DNA from: CAZJQT01 sp964604415
GTDB taxonomy: Bacteria > Patescibacteriota > Saccharimonadia > Saccharimonadales > CAZJQT01
Assembly: GCA_964604415.1 (NCBI GenBank)
Contig: CAZRYT010000003.1
Location: 1-54,521 of the forward strand
DNA length: 54,521 nucleotides
Reading direction: 5' to 3'
The position numbers and the translations under genes are program-made. The notes under the pieces were generated by a model. That model was not told the origin of the DNA. It ran no database searches and saw only the letters and a list, made by a program, of their open reading frames with translations. The number at the start of each line of letters is the position of its first letter. The stretch's first letter is position 1. Of the stretch, positions 8,864 to 17,102 are shown one piece after another.

Positions 8864-9367
8864 TTACTTGGTGTACTTTGCACGAACCTGGAATAGTAAG
8901 TAGAAACCAACTGCCGATCCAATAGCACTAAAAATGAAACTACCAACTCCACGGTCGCGGATAAAGATAGACAAAACGGCGTAGCCCAGGTTCAATAAGG
9001 CACCCAAAAACAACAAATGCCAACCAGCTTTTGAGCGGGTTTTTAATTTTGGATAGGCTAGTAGTAGGATGACACCATCCGCTAACAGCACTATTACTCC
9101 TAGATATATCAAAGTTTTATCCAAGCCACTCAAACCAGCAGTCTGGCCTGTAACATAGATAGAATACGTATTAGTTATGTCTGAAACCCTGTTAACTAGG
9201 CTGATGACTCCGTAAAGTCCCCAAGCCACCAGAATTTGTAAGATACCAAAAACCAGGGCAATCCAAGGCCAGGCCTTGACTAAGCTTTCCTTAGAACTCT
9301 CTGGCAAATTAGGCAAACCCTTCATAAGGCCACCAATAGTGTCTTCAGCTTTTTTTACGGCTAACAT
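8864..9367 (-). CDS. Hypothetical membrane protein, four predicted helices
   Basis: The 167-residue protein has a short soluble N-terminus followed by four hydrophobic segments (about 35-58, 85-105, 115-135 and 140-160). There are no catalytic motifs. An AAGGAG Shine-Dalgarno sequence lies about 8 nt before the ATG. It is convergent with the GT2-GH26 gene, whose stop is 11 nt away. Function unknown. Confidence 0.8.
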   Translation of the reverse strand: MLAVKKAEDTIGGLMKGLPNLPESSKESLVKAWPWIALVFGILQILVAWGLYGVISLVNRVSDITNTYSIYVTGQTAGLSGLDKTLIYLGVIVLLADGVILLLAYPKLKTRSKAGWHLLFLGALLNLGYAVLSIFIRDRGVGSFIFSAIGSAVGFYLLFQVRAKYTK

Positions 9368-9443
9368 AGCTCCACTCCTTGATTATAGCTAAAGCATACC
9401 TCTACTACTGCCTGATAGACAAGAGCCGGGTTACAATATAGCT

Positions 9444-12296
9444 GTGCATAACTCTTTTAAGAAGTACGCGGAGCTCAATAATTCTCAACGTCGGGCGGTA
9501 CAAGCTGGCAAAGGCCCTATTTTAGTGGTGGCTGGAGCCGGCACTGGTAAAACACGCGTCATCGTTGAGCGAGTCGTCAAACTTATAAGAGAAGGGAACG
9601 ACCCAAAGAAACTTCTGGCTCTAACTTTCACTGAGAAAGCTGCGGCTGAAATGCTAGACAGGATTAACCAAGCACTTGATAGCTATGAAATCCAGATGCC
9701 AATTATGACCTTTAACGCCTTTGGCGAGAGCCTGCTACGCCGCTATGCAGCCGATATTGGTTTGAGTCGCAGTTTTAATCTGATGAGTGACAGCGGCCAG
9801 ATCGTATTCTTACGTGAACGCCTGGACGAGCTAGGGCTTGATTATTTTTCGCCGGTTTCCAACCCAGACGGCCCGCTCAGTGATATTGCTAACTACTTTT
9901 CGTTGCTTAAACAAAACGTTATCACGCCGGCTGCCTATAACAAATACGTCGAACAGATGCCTAGTGGTGACGGTGCTGAGAAGCTAGACAAACTAAAACA
10001 CCAGGAACTAGCTCAAGCTTTTAGTAAATATTTGCAGCTTTGTCGCACGGCCAACGTCATCGACTACGACGATCAGCTCTATTTGATGATAGATTTGTTC
10101 GAGAACCGACCAAACATTCAAAAAGAAGTGCAAGCAAACTATGAATTTGTTTTAGTTGATGAATTTCAGGACACCAACCGCATGCAGTCGGTTTTTATTG
10201 ATCTTGTAGCTGGCAAACAAAATCTGTTTGTAGTTGGCGATGACGACCAGAGTATTTATGGTTGGCGCGGCGCCACGCTGGCTAATATTCTAGACTTCAA
10301 AAAACGCTATCCTAAAACGCTGGAAATAACTCTAGTCGAGAATTACCGTACAAGTCAGCAGATCTTAGACGCGGCTTATCGGCTGATCCAGCACAATAAT
10401 CCACACCGGCTTGAAGAGCAGCTACACATCAACAAACACCTCAAAAGCAAGTTACGCGGCGTTAAGCCACAAATCAATTTGTTTGATAGTTTAGACGAAG
10501 AATTGCAATGGATTGCCGATGATATTGGTCGAAGACTCAAGGCTGGTGAAGAACCTGGCGCTATTGCCGTATTGGCACGGCGCAATGACACTATTCGTAA
10601 ACTACAAGTCTACCTTGATTACGTCAAGATCGAATACACGCTAGCTGGCCAACGCTACAACCTGTACCAGGATGCGTCAGTTAGGGCACTCTTGGAGGCG
10701 CTGCGGACGATTTGTGACCTAAAAGACAACGTTAGTCTCTATCACACGCTGGCTGGTGCCTTGTTTAATCTGCCGGCCGCACCGTTAAGTAACTTGCTTA
10801 GAGTTGCTAGAGCTGAACACGCGCCGTTAGTGGACATCATTTTGCAATCAACTGTTTCTGAGCACCAAGCTTTTAAGCAAGCTGTTGATCGAATCAAAAA
10901 ATGGCAAAGCCGACTTGGGATCTTGAGTGTGGGCGAAATGGCTTACGAAATATTTGACCAAAGTGGCTTCAAAGACCGTCTATATCAACTGAGTGCGACC
11001 GATCCGCAGATTTCAACAGCTGGCACTAGGCTGTCGGAGCTATTTCATAGTTTTAAAGATTTTGAACGCATAGCTCTGCAACCTAGCACAGTGCAGTATG
11101 TGGCGGCGTTACCCGCCCTAATGGCACAGGGTCTAGGGACTAACGACGGTACCCTAGATCTAAGCGGACGGACTGTTAATTTGCTTACTATCCACAGCGC
11201 TAAAGGCCTGGAGTGGTCAACTGTCTATATTGCCGATTGCACCGAGGGGTCGTTCCCACTTAGAGAAAGCAGCCGTGGCATTGAACTACCAGACAAACTG
11301 CGAGCCAGCATCCTGAGCCCAGCCGATAGTCATTTGTCTGAAGAGCGTCGCTTGATGTATGTGGCGATGACCCGCGCCAAAGATCAGCTGATTTTGACGC
11401 ACGCTGCGCATCATAATAGTGCCACTAGCCGCAAACCATCACGCTTTTTAAGTGAAGCTTTCGGTGATCAAAACAGCCAATCGCCAAAAGTTAAGAGCAA
11501 GCTAAACCTCATCCAAGCCGAAGGCTATGGCTTGGCAGCTAACCAGGCTGTCTCTATACCTAAAACTATTCTAGACAGCGACAAGGTCAGGTTGACTATT
11601 AGCCAGATCCAGACTTATTTGGACTGTCCATTGGAGTTCTACTATCGTTACGTTCTGGCGGTGCCTTCGCCGCCCAGCGCCACACTGGAATATGGCTCTC
11701 TCATGCACCAACTAATCGAGGACATCAACAGCAGTTTGTTAGCTGGCAAATTAATCAAATTGAGCGAACTCCAGAAAAAATTGGCAGCCAATTGGCCAAA
11801 CCAAGGCTATCTAAGCCAAGGACACAAGCTGCGCGCTATCAAGCAAGCCAAAACTACACTGGAAAACTACTATAAGCGAGTCAAGCTAGGTCAACGTGTG
11901 CCACTTGGCATCGAAGATAGTTTTGAGTGTAGCCTAGATGACCAAAAGCTGACTATCCGCGGTCGGTTTGACGCTGTTTTCCCATTGAATGAAAGTGTAG
12001 AAATAGTTGACTACAAAACCGGCTCAAGCGTCAAGTCCAGCGAGCAAGCCAAAAGTAGGGCGGTGGCTAGCCAGCAGCTGACGCTCTATGCGCTGGCTTG
12101 GCAGCATCTACACCATCAGCTCCCGGCACTAATGACCTTGGACTTTGTTGACACTGATCTCCAGGGTAGCGTCAAGAAGACTCAACGTAGTTTAGATACA
12201 ATGTTGGATCGTCTTAGTAAAGTAGCTGATGGTATTAGAGCAAACAGCTTCAAGCCCGGCAAGGACCATCGGAACTGTCAACACCCTCTTGTTTAG
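9444..12296 (+). CDS. UvrD/AddA-type helicase with C-terminal PD-(D/E)XK nuclease
   Basis: The 950-residue protein contains the SF1A helicase motifs: GAGTGKT (Walker A, near residue 33), LTFTEKAAAEM, VLVDEFQDTN (motif II), VVGDDDQSIYGWRGA (motif III), VENYRT, LTIHSAKGLEW (motif V) and YVAMTRAKDQL (motif VI). A RecB-like nuclease domain follows, with LTISQIQTYLDCPLEFYYRY, GSLMHQLIED, GRFDAVF and EIVDYKTG. It probably resects DNA ends during recombinational repair. AddB-type nucleases often end in a cysteine cluster binding Fe-S; here only one Cys remains near the C-terminus, so the cluster may be absent. The GTG start lies 6 nt after TACAAT (9432-9437). Confidence 0.92.
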   Translation: MHNSFKKYAELNNSQRRAVQAGKGPILVVAGAGTGKTRVIVERVVKLIREGNDPKKLLALTFTEKAAAEMLDRINQALDSYEIQMPIMTFNAFGESLLRRYAADIGLSRSFNLMSDSGQIVFLRERLDELGLDYFSPVSNPDGPLSDIANYFSLLKQNVITPAAYNKYVEQMPSGDGAEKLDKLKHQELAQAFSKYLQLCRTANVIDYDDQLYLMIDLFENRPNIQKEVQANYEFVLVDEFQDTNRMQSVFIDLVAGKQNLFVVGDDDQSIYGWRGATLANILDFKKRYPKTLEITLVENYRTSQQILDAAYRLIQHNNPHRLEEQLHINKHLKSKLRGVKPQINLFDSLDEELQWIADDIGRRLKAGEEPGAIAVLARRNDTIRKLQVYLDYVKIEYTLAGQRYNLYQDASVRALLEALRTICDLKDNVSLYHTLAGALFNLPAAPLSNLLRVARAEHAPLVDIILQSTVSEHQAFKQAVDRIKKWQSRLGILSVGEMAYEIFDQSGFKDRLYQLSATDPQISTAGTRLSELFHSFKDFERIALQPSTVQYVAALPALMAQGLGTNDGTLDLSGRTVNLLTIHSAKGLEWSTVYIADCTEGSFPLRESSRGIELPDKLRASILSPADSHLSEERRLMYVAMTRAKDQLILTHAAHHNSATSRKPSRFLSEAFGDQNSQSPKVKSKLNLIQAEGYGLAANQAVSIPKTILDSDKVRLTISQIQTYLDCPLEFYYRYVLAVPSPPSATLEYGSLMHQLIEDINSSLLAGKLIKLSELQKKLAANWPNQGYLSQGHKLRAIKQAKTTLENYYKRVKLGQRVPLGIEDSFECSLDDQKLTIRGRFDAVFPLNESVEIVDYKTGSSVKSSEQAKSRAVASQQLTLYALAWQHLHHQLPALMTLDFVDTDLQGSVKKTQRSLDTMLDRLSKVADGIRANSFKPGKDHRNCQHPLV

Positions 12297-12302
12297 GCTA
12301 GA

Positions 12303-12947
12303 CTATTTGCGTTTTTTGGCAATTGACTTAGGCAAAGGTGCATTTAGCAGGGCGTAAGCGTTCATACCAACAACCGCACCCAAGATTGGAGCCGCAACAT
12401 AGACAAAGCTCCAAGAGTGAATGCCAAGCGCGACAGCTGGGTTAAGCAGGCCATTGCTGGCAAAACTAGCTACCAAGATACCAACGGCCAGACTGGCACC
12501 AACCGCAAGAGCTCGTTCGTGACCTTTAAAGCCACGATAGATAGCCGCTGCTACACCGTAGGTGAATAGGAATGTACCGACGGCTTCTGCTACAAACACT
12601 CGCCAATCAAACTTGGTGTTGGCAGTGTTTTTTAATGTGGTGTTTAGAAGATATTCGTTAAGTCGCCAAGCCACGGCACCACCCAAGAACTGAGCAGCGA
12701 TAGCCACGACAGCCTTGGTTGTTTCAATTTTTCTAAGTGTCCACAGTCCTATGGTTGTCGCTGGGTTTAACAGTGCCCAGTCATCAGCCGACATTAGCAA
12801 CGTGAACAAACCTAACGTGACACCGGCTGCAATCGCTTCAAAGTATGGGAAACTTGTCCTTCCCGTCATGGCCAATACGACACTGGCTAAGCTAAACGTA
12901 CCTACAAACTCTGCCACGATCATGGCAATCTTTTTTTGTCCAAACAT
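12303..12947 (-). CDS. Aquaporin/glycerol facilitator (MIP family)
   Basis: The 214-residue protein has six hydrophobic segments and the two half-helix signatures of MIP channels, NPAT (in LLNPATTIGLW) and NPAV (in LLNPAVALGI), in the expected two halves. It should conduct water or small uncharged solutes across the membrane; selectivity cannot be judged from sequence alone. The length is slightly short for the family and the C-terminus is basic (KSIAKKRK). A strong GGAGGAG Shine-Dalgarno sequence precedes the ATG. The stop is 6 nt from that of the convergent helicase. Confidence 0.88.
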   Translation of the reverse strand: MFGQKKIAMIVAEFVGTFSLASVVLAMTGRTSFPYFEAIAAGVTLGLFTLLMSADDWALLNPATTIGLWTLRKIETTKAVVAIAAQFLGGAVAWRLNEYLLNTTLKNTANTKFDWRVFVAEAVGTFLFTYGVAAAIYRGFKGHERALAVGASLAVGILVASFASNGLLNPAVALGIHSWSFVYVAAPILGAVVGMNAYALLNAPLPKSIAKKRK

Positions 12948-13014
12948 GGGACTCCTCCACTTAGTTATGAGCTAATGATATATCTTCTCAGTTGTAGAAA
13001 GCAAGTGCTTTAAT

Positions 13015-13443
13015 TTAGAGTTTACGGTGGCGGCGTTTCAGGCCAGCCACTTGCAGCCTAACACCCTGGCGGTCAACCAAGCTTTGGGCGTGCTCTAAGC
13101 TAACCTGATCTTTGGCCTCAGCCTTCATTTTTAGTGCTAGGTCATGAGCTTTCTGAGCTTCGGTTTCATTGATGTCATCGGCATGGTCGGCTTCATCAAC
13201 TAACAGGCTCAATTTATTGTCGCCAACCTCAATGACACCACCACTGATATAGAAATGTTCCATCTGGTCGTCTTTGTCATGGGGTTGTCGGCGGACATTG
13301 ACTATGCCGTGAGTGGCGGCACTGATGAGGGGCATGTGCCCGGGCATGACGCCAATCTGGCCCTCAATGGTTGGCAAGATAATCTCATAAACGTCGTCAG
13401 AGAATTTGACGCCATCCAGGGTTACAAGATCAAAGTGAATCAT
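13015..13443 (-). CDS. atpC: F-type ATP synthase epsilon subunit
   Basis: The 142-residue protein starts MIHFDLVTLDGVKFSDDV and shows the epsilon beta-sandwich signature EGQIGVMPGHMPLISA, then a helical C-terminal half. It is the last gene of the operon and couples the rotor to the catalytic head; the C-terminal helices can act as an inhibitor in this family. An upstream in-frame ATG would extend it to 13491, but homology to epsilon begins at ATG 13443. Its first 14 nt overlap the end of a 59-codon ORF, so translation is probably coupled to that small frame. Confidence 0.93.
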   Translation of the reverse strand: MIHFDLVTLDGVKFSDDVYEIILPTIEGQIGVMPGHMPLISAATHGIVNVRRQPHDKDDQMEHFYISGGVIEVGDNKLSLLVDEADHADDINETEAQKAHDLALKMKAEAKDQVSLEHAQSLVDRQGVRLQVAGLKRRHRKL

Positions 13444-13609
13444 TAGTCGCTCCAGCCTTAGGCTGCTCGCCAAATTCCTTTTCCATAGCAATTTCCACCG
13501 CAGTTCTTACGGGATTTACCAATTGGCTATTTTCTGGAGTAGGGTATTCTGGGCCAAAAAGCCGTTCAAGTAAATCAGTCACCACCTTTCCGTCTAATGA
13601 CTTTTCCAT
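13430..13609 (-). CDS. Small unknown ORF (59 aa) between atpD and atpC
   Basis: The frame runs from the ATG at 13607-13609, overlapping the atpD stop as TAATG, to a TGA at 13430-13432. The peptide begins MEKSLDGKVVTDLLERLFGP and is acidic and soluble, with no recognised domain. Its end overlaps the atpC start by 14 nt. The tight overlaps on both sides fit a translated link in the operon. I know of no ATP synthase subunit of this type. Confidence 0.65.
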   Translation of the reverse strand: MEKSLDGKVVTDLLERLFGPEYPTPENSQLVNPVRTAVEIAMEKEFGEQPKAGATNDSL

Positions 13610-15003
13610 TACTTTTCCTCTTTGACTTCTGAGATATCACCCTTCATATAGAAGGCGGACTCAGACTTGTCGTCGTGTTTGCCGTCAAGGATTTCTTTGA
13701 AGCCGGCAATAGTGTCAGCTAACGGTACGTATTTACCAGGTTTGCCGATGAAGACTTCAGCCACAAAGAATGGCTGGGTTAGGAAGCGCTGGATCTTGCG
13801 TGCCCGGGACACAGTCTGTTTGTCATCATCCGACAATTCTTCCATGCCAAGGATAGCGATAATGTCTTGTAAATCTTTGTAGCGCTGCAGGATGCGTTGA
13901 ACTTCACGAGCGACCTCGTAATGTTCTTCACCCACAATTTCTGGATCAAGAATGGTTGAGCTTGAGTCTAGCGGGTCAACCGCTGGGTACAGACCAAGCT
14001 CAGTTAGAGCACGTGATAACACAATCGTAGAGTCAAGGTGGGCAAAGGTCGTGGCTGGGGCAGGGTCAGTCAAGTCATCGGCCGGGACATAGACGGCTTG
14101 GACAGAAGTAATCGAACCTTTACGGGTGGAGGTGATGCGTTCCTGCAAGGCGCCCATTTCTTGGGCTAGGTTTGGCTGGTAACCAACGGCTGAAGGCAAG
14201 CGACCAAGCAAGGCAGACACCTCAGCGCCGGCCTGGGTAAAGCGGAAGATATTGTCGATGAATAACAAGACGTCATTGCCCTTATCACGGAAACCTTCGG
14301 CAATAGTTAGGCCGGACAAGCCCACGCGTAAACGCGCGCCTGGCGGTTCATTCATTTGGCCAAAAACTAGGCTTGTCTTATCCAAGACGCCGGATTCGGC
14401 CATTTCGTGATATAGGTCATTGCCCTCACGGGTGCGCTCACCAACACCTGCAAAGACAGAAAAGCCTTTGTGGAATTTGGCGATGTTGTTGATTAGCTCG
14501 GTAATAAGCACCGTCTTGCCAACTCCGGCACCACCGAACAAGCCGACCTTACCACCCTTGGTGATGGGAGCAATTAGGTCAATGACTTTGATGCCAGTTT
14601 CCAGGATTTCGACGCTGCTAGACTGTTCACTCAGAGTCGGCGGATTGCGGTGGATCGGGGCGCGGTCCTTGAAGTTGTCGGCTTTGCCGTCAATCGGCTG
14701 GCCGGTAACGTTGAACATTCGACCCAATGTTGTTTCGCCAATTGGTACGCTGATGGCCTCGCCAGTATCTACAACTTCTGCGCCACGTTCGAGTCCATCA
14801 GTCGAGCCTAAAGCTACGGCCCGGACAGCGGATTCGCTTAAGTGCTGGGCAACCTCCAAAACTAGGCTACGTTCATCTAGCTTGACGTTAAGGGCGTTAT
14901 AAATAGCTGGCAGTTTATCGACAGGGAATTCAATATCTACCACCACACCAACAATCTGGCTGATTTTACCGTGCTCTAGTTTTACCTTAGTTGTTGTCGC
15001 CAT
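13609..15003 (-). CDS. atpD: F-type ATP synthase beta subunit
   Basis: The 464-residue protein is full length for the catalytic beta subunit. It shows the P-loop GGAGVGKTVLI (near residue 160), GERTREGNDLYHEM (catalytic Glu), LLFIDNIFRFTQAG (Walker B) and ALLGRLPSAVGYQP. Three copies alternate with alpha to form the catalytic hexamer on the cytoplasmic side. The start lies 2 nt after the stop of a 49-codon ORF and the end overlaps a 59-codon ORF by 1 nt, so beta is embedded between two non-canonical small frames. Confidence 0.97.
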   Translation of the reverse strand: MATTTKVKLEHGKISQIVGVVVDIEFPVDKLPAIYNALNVKLDERSLVLEVAQHLSESAVRAVALGSTDGLERGAEVVDTGEAISVPIGETTLGRMFNVTGQPIDGKADNFKDRAPIHRNPPTLSEQSSSVEILETGIKVIDLIAPITKGGKVGLFGGAGVGKTVLITELINNIAKFHKGFSVFAGVGERTREGNDLYHEMAESGVLDKTSLVFGQMNEPPGARLRVGLSGLTIAEGFRDKGNDVLLFIDNIFRFTQAGAEVSALLGRLPSAVGYQPNLAQEMGALQERITSTRKGSITSVQAVYVPADDLTDPAPATTFAHLDSTIVLSRALTELGLYPAVDPLDSSSTILDPEIVGEEHYEVAREVQRILQRYKDLQDIIAILGMEELSDDDKQTVSRARKIQRFLTQPFFVAEVFIGKPGKYVPLADTIAGFKEILDGKHDDKSESAFYMKGDISEVKEEK

Positions 15004-15005
15004 TC

Positions 15006-15155
15006 CTAGCCCCCTATGCTTTCTAATTCTAACAGTTCCTCTATGTCAAAAAGTTCAGTGCCTAGATGTTGCCAATAAGCCTCGTGGATATCAGTGACTT
15101 CTAGCTGATGAGGATAGGCAGTTTCGTCAAATACAACTTGCACTATTTCGCTCAT
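15006..15155 (-). CDS. Small unknown ORF (49 aa) upstream of atpD
   Basis: The frame begins at an ATG (15153-15155) that overlaps the stop of the preceding 111-codon gene as ATGA, and ends with TAG at 15006-15008, two nt before atpD. The peptide starts MSEIVQVVFDETAYPH and ends in an acidic helix (ELFDIEELLELES). No domain is recognised. Position and overlaps make it a plausible translated member of the operon. Confidence 0.6.
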   Translation of the reverse strand: MSEIVQVVFDETAYPHQLEVTDIHEAYWQHLGTELFDIEELLELESIGG

Positions 15156-15197
15156 TGGATTGCCTCCGCACCACCGGTTATTCCCGCTAATTCTTGG
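15152..15197 (-). repeat. Direct repeat copy of the atpG 3' end
   Basis: This stretch matches 15487-15532 at 40 of 46 positions by my alignment, both ending at the stop codon of their genes. The copies are 335 nt apart in the same orientation and are in the same reading frame relative to the stop. Confidence 0.85.
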
Positions 15198-15487
15198 ACC
15201 ATTAGTGGTTGATAGTCGAATCCTATTACATTACCTGACTCATCTAAATTAGTTACATAGAGTGGTCTGCCATATTCCGCAGATGGTCCTGAATCTGAAT
15301 ATATTTTATTCATGACCCGTATCATCCCCTTAGCAACAACTCGTGCAATCAAATAACTGGGGTCATCTTCAGTAATGCTAGCATTAATCAGTGCTGCTTC
15401 AACCAGTTCTTCTTCTGGTGGCATGCAATAAGCATAAATATCACCGACTGCATGAGATCCTGACGTTGGACGACTCATTTTACCCAT
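15152..15487 (-). CDS. Unknown 111-aa protein carrying a copy of the ATP synthase gamma C-terminal tail
   Basis: The gene starts with an ATG overlapping the atpG stop (TAATG) and ends by overlapping the next small ORF (ATGA). The first 95 or so residues match nothing I know. The last 14 residues, QELAGITGGAEAIQ, are identical at 13 positions to the end of the neighbouring gamma subunit (QELAEITGGAEAIQ), and the DNA is also duplicated (15152-15197 versus 15487-15532). In gamma this tail sits inside the alpha3-beta3 ring. The protein could mimic gamma as a regulator or assembly factor, or the tail may simply record a local duplication. Confidence 0.65.
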   Translation of the reverse strand: MGKMSRPTSGSHAVGDIYAYCMPPEEELVEAALINASITEDDPSYLIARVVAKGMIRVMNKIYSDSGPSAEYGRPLYVTNLDESGNVIGFDYQPLMVQELAGITGGAEAIQ

Positions 15488-15532
15488 TATTGGATTGCCT
15501 CCGCTCCACCTGTTATCTCCGCTAATTCCTGG
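15487..15532 (-). repeat. Direct repeat, native atpG 3' end
   Basis: Partner of 15152-15197; encodes the conserved gamma C-terminal tail ending TGGAEAIQ. Recombination between the copies would delete the intervening 111-codon gene cleanly. Confidence 0.85.
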
Positions 15533-16365
15533 GTGATAGCGGCTTGCCTAGCGGTGTTAAAGGCAAGCGTCAAGTCGTCTATTAAGTCCGTCGCATTATC
15601 AGTCGCGTTTTTCATAGCGATCATGCGCATGGAATGTTCTGAAGCAATCGATTCTAGCAATGCCTGCCAAATCTGAACCTCAATCAAACGTTCAGCCACA
15701 TTGTCCAGTACTGCCTCTATAGACGGCTCAAACGTAACACTGCCTAATTGCATAGCTGGACTCTCGGCGGCTTCCTGCTCTTGATATTGGGCGGGTAGAA
15801 TGGAGAGCTGAGTAGCTTCTTGAACCAGATTACTTTTGAATTCGGTGTACAGCAATTGAACATCATCAACTTGTTTAGAGGCGTAGAGGTCAACTATGGT
15901 GTTGAGGATTGGCCGGACATCATTGGCGCTTGGGTGGTCAGGGATTTCAGTGAAGGCGGCATACAGATCAGCATGTTCCACCCGGCGGATAAAGTTGGCG
16001 CCTTGTTTGCCGATGGTTACGACCCAGCTTTTAATGCCAGCAGCTTTATCTGCCTGTAGAGCCTTGGTGTGCATACGAATAATATTGGCATTATAGGCCC
16101 CGGCCAGTCCACGGTTGCTAGTGATCATGACGTAAAGGCGGGTCTTTACTGGTCGTTTTACAAACAAGGGGTGCTCATCGACTTCAGTGATTTTACTGAG
16201 ACGCGTTAGGAGGGAATGAGCCGCCTGACGGTAGGCCCGGCCTTGGTGAGCAAACTCTTGGGCTCGACGCATTTTGCTGGCGGCTACCAGTTCCATGGCC
16301 TTGGTAATTTGCTTGGTATTCTTTACCGAGCCAATCCGACGCTTGAGAGTAATCGTATTAGCCAC
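15487..16365 (-). CDS. atpG: F-type ATP synthase gamma subunit
   Basis: The 292-residue protein shows the gamma N-terminal helix signature LKRRIGSVKNTKQITKAMELVAASKMRRAQ and the C-terminal helix ending in MKNATDNATDLIDDLTLAFNTARQAAITQELAEI. Gamma is the central rotor shaft that couples proton flow to catalysis. The start is a GTG at 16363-16365, overlapping the end of the upstream 246-codon gene by 8 nt. Length is normal. In most bacteria atpG directly follows atpA; here an unknown gene separates them. Confidence 0.96.
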   Translation of the reverse strand: MANTITLKRRIGSVKNTKQITKAMELVAASKMRRAQEFAHQGRAYRQAAHSLLTRLSKITEVDEHPLFVKRPVKTRLYVMITSNRGLAGAYNANIIRMHTKALQADKAAGIKSWVVTIGKQGANFIRRVEHADLYAAFTEIPDHPSANDVRPILNTIVDLYASKQVDDVQLLYTEFKSNLVQEATQLSILPAQYQEQEAAESPAMQLGSVTFEPSIEAVLDNVAERLIEVQIWQALLESIASEHSMRMIAMKNATDNATDLIDDLTLAFNTARQAAITQELAEITGGAEAIQ

Positions 16366-17098
16366 TGACGGGACTCCAATCTATCCATGTATCGTTAACT
16401 ATGGCAGCTCTCTCGGCAATGAACTCTACAACGTGGGAAAAATCATGGTCACTTAAACCCTCTCTCAATACTTCACCGCTATCTTGTTGCACCATTTTAT
16501 TGAAAACTGTTTCGTATTTGAGAGCCACATCTGAAGCAGCCTGAGCGCGTTCTTGGTGCAAACCAACTGGCACAGTCTTTACCAAAACCGCATACCACTG
16601 GTTTGCAATTTCATGGCCAAGCGTGGCGATGTAGTGCGGACCACCGAGTTTAAAGTTTTCTTTGAGCCGTTCAGCTTCTTGTACGGCATTAGTTAGTTCA
16701 CTAGCAATAATGTCGTCATTCCAAGAATCACACTCATAGGGCAAAACCGGTACTGGTTCAATTGGTTTTATTTCACGAAAATCAACGTTTTTGTTTTCTG
16801 AAATTCGACGGATAAGTTCTGCTGTATACATTCGCCAAGCTATTTCAGTCCGCGGTGCGCCGAAAAGCGATGGTTTTGGGGCCTCAGCTTTTATGACAGC
16901 TTCTAGTAGGGTCTTGACCGATGCATCTGCCTCAGGGTTGACTGTAGCTATTCCTTCAGCAGCACTACGGAAAATACTAACTCCTTGGTCGATGAATCTA
17001 TCGTGATCCATAGCACCAAAATAATCAGAGAATTGTGTTTCTTGACCTTGGATCAATTGATCCATAGCTTCTTGTTGTTCGGGTGCGCGTTCAACCAT
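16358..17098 (-). CDS. Unknown 246-aa protein inserted between atpA and atpG
   Basis: The protein is soluble, acidic and mostly helical, beginning MVERAPEQQEAMDQLIQGQ and ending TWIDWSPVSG. No membrane segment, nucleotide-binding motif or known domain is visible. It starts 4 nt after the atpA stop and overlaps atpG by 8 nt, so it must be translated with the ATP synthase subunits. It may be a lineage-specific subunit, regulator or assembly factor; the sequence itself does not say which. Codon use looks like its neighbours. Confidence 0.85.
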   Translation of the reverse strand: MVERAPEQQEAMDQLIQGQETQFSDYFGAMDHDRFIDQGVSIFRSAAEGIATVNPEADASVKTLLEAVIKAEAPKPSLFGAPRTEIAWRMYTAELIRRISENKNVDFREIKPIEPVPVLPYECDSWNDDIIASELTNAVQEAERLKENFKLGGPHYIATLGHEIANQWYAVLVKTVPVGLHQERAQAASDVALKYETVFNKMVQQDSGEVLREGLSDHDFSHVVEFIAERAAIVNDTWIDWSPVSG

Positions 17099-17102
17099 AA
17101 AT

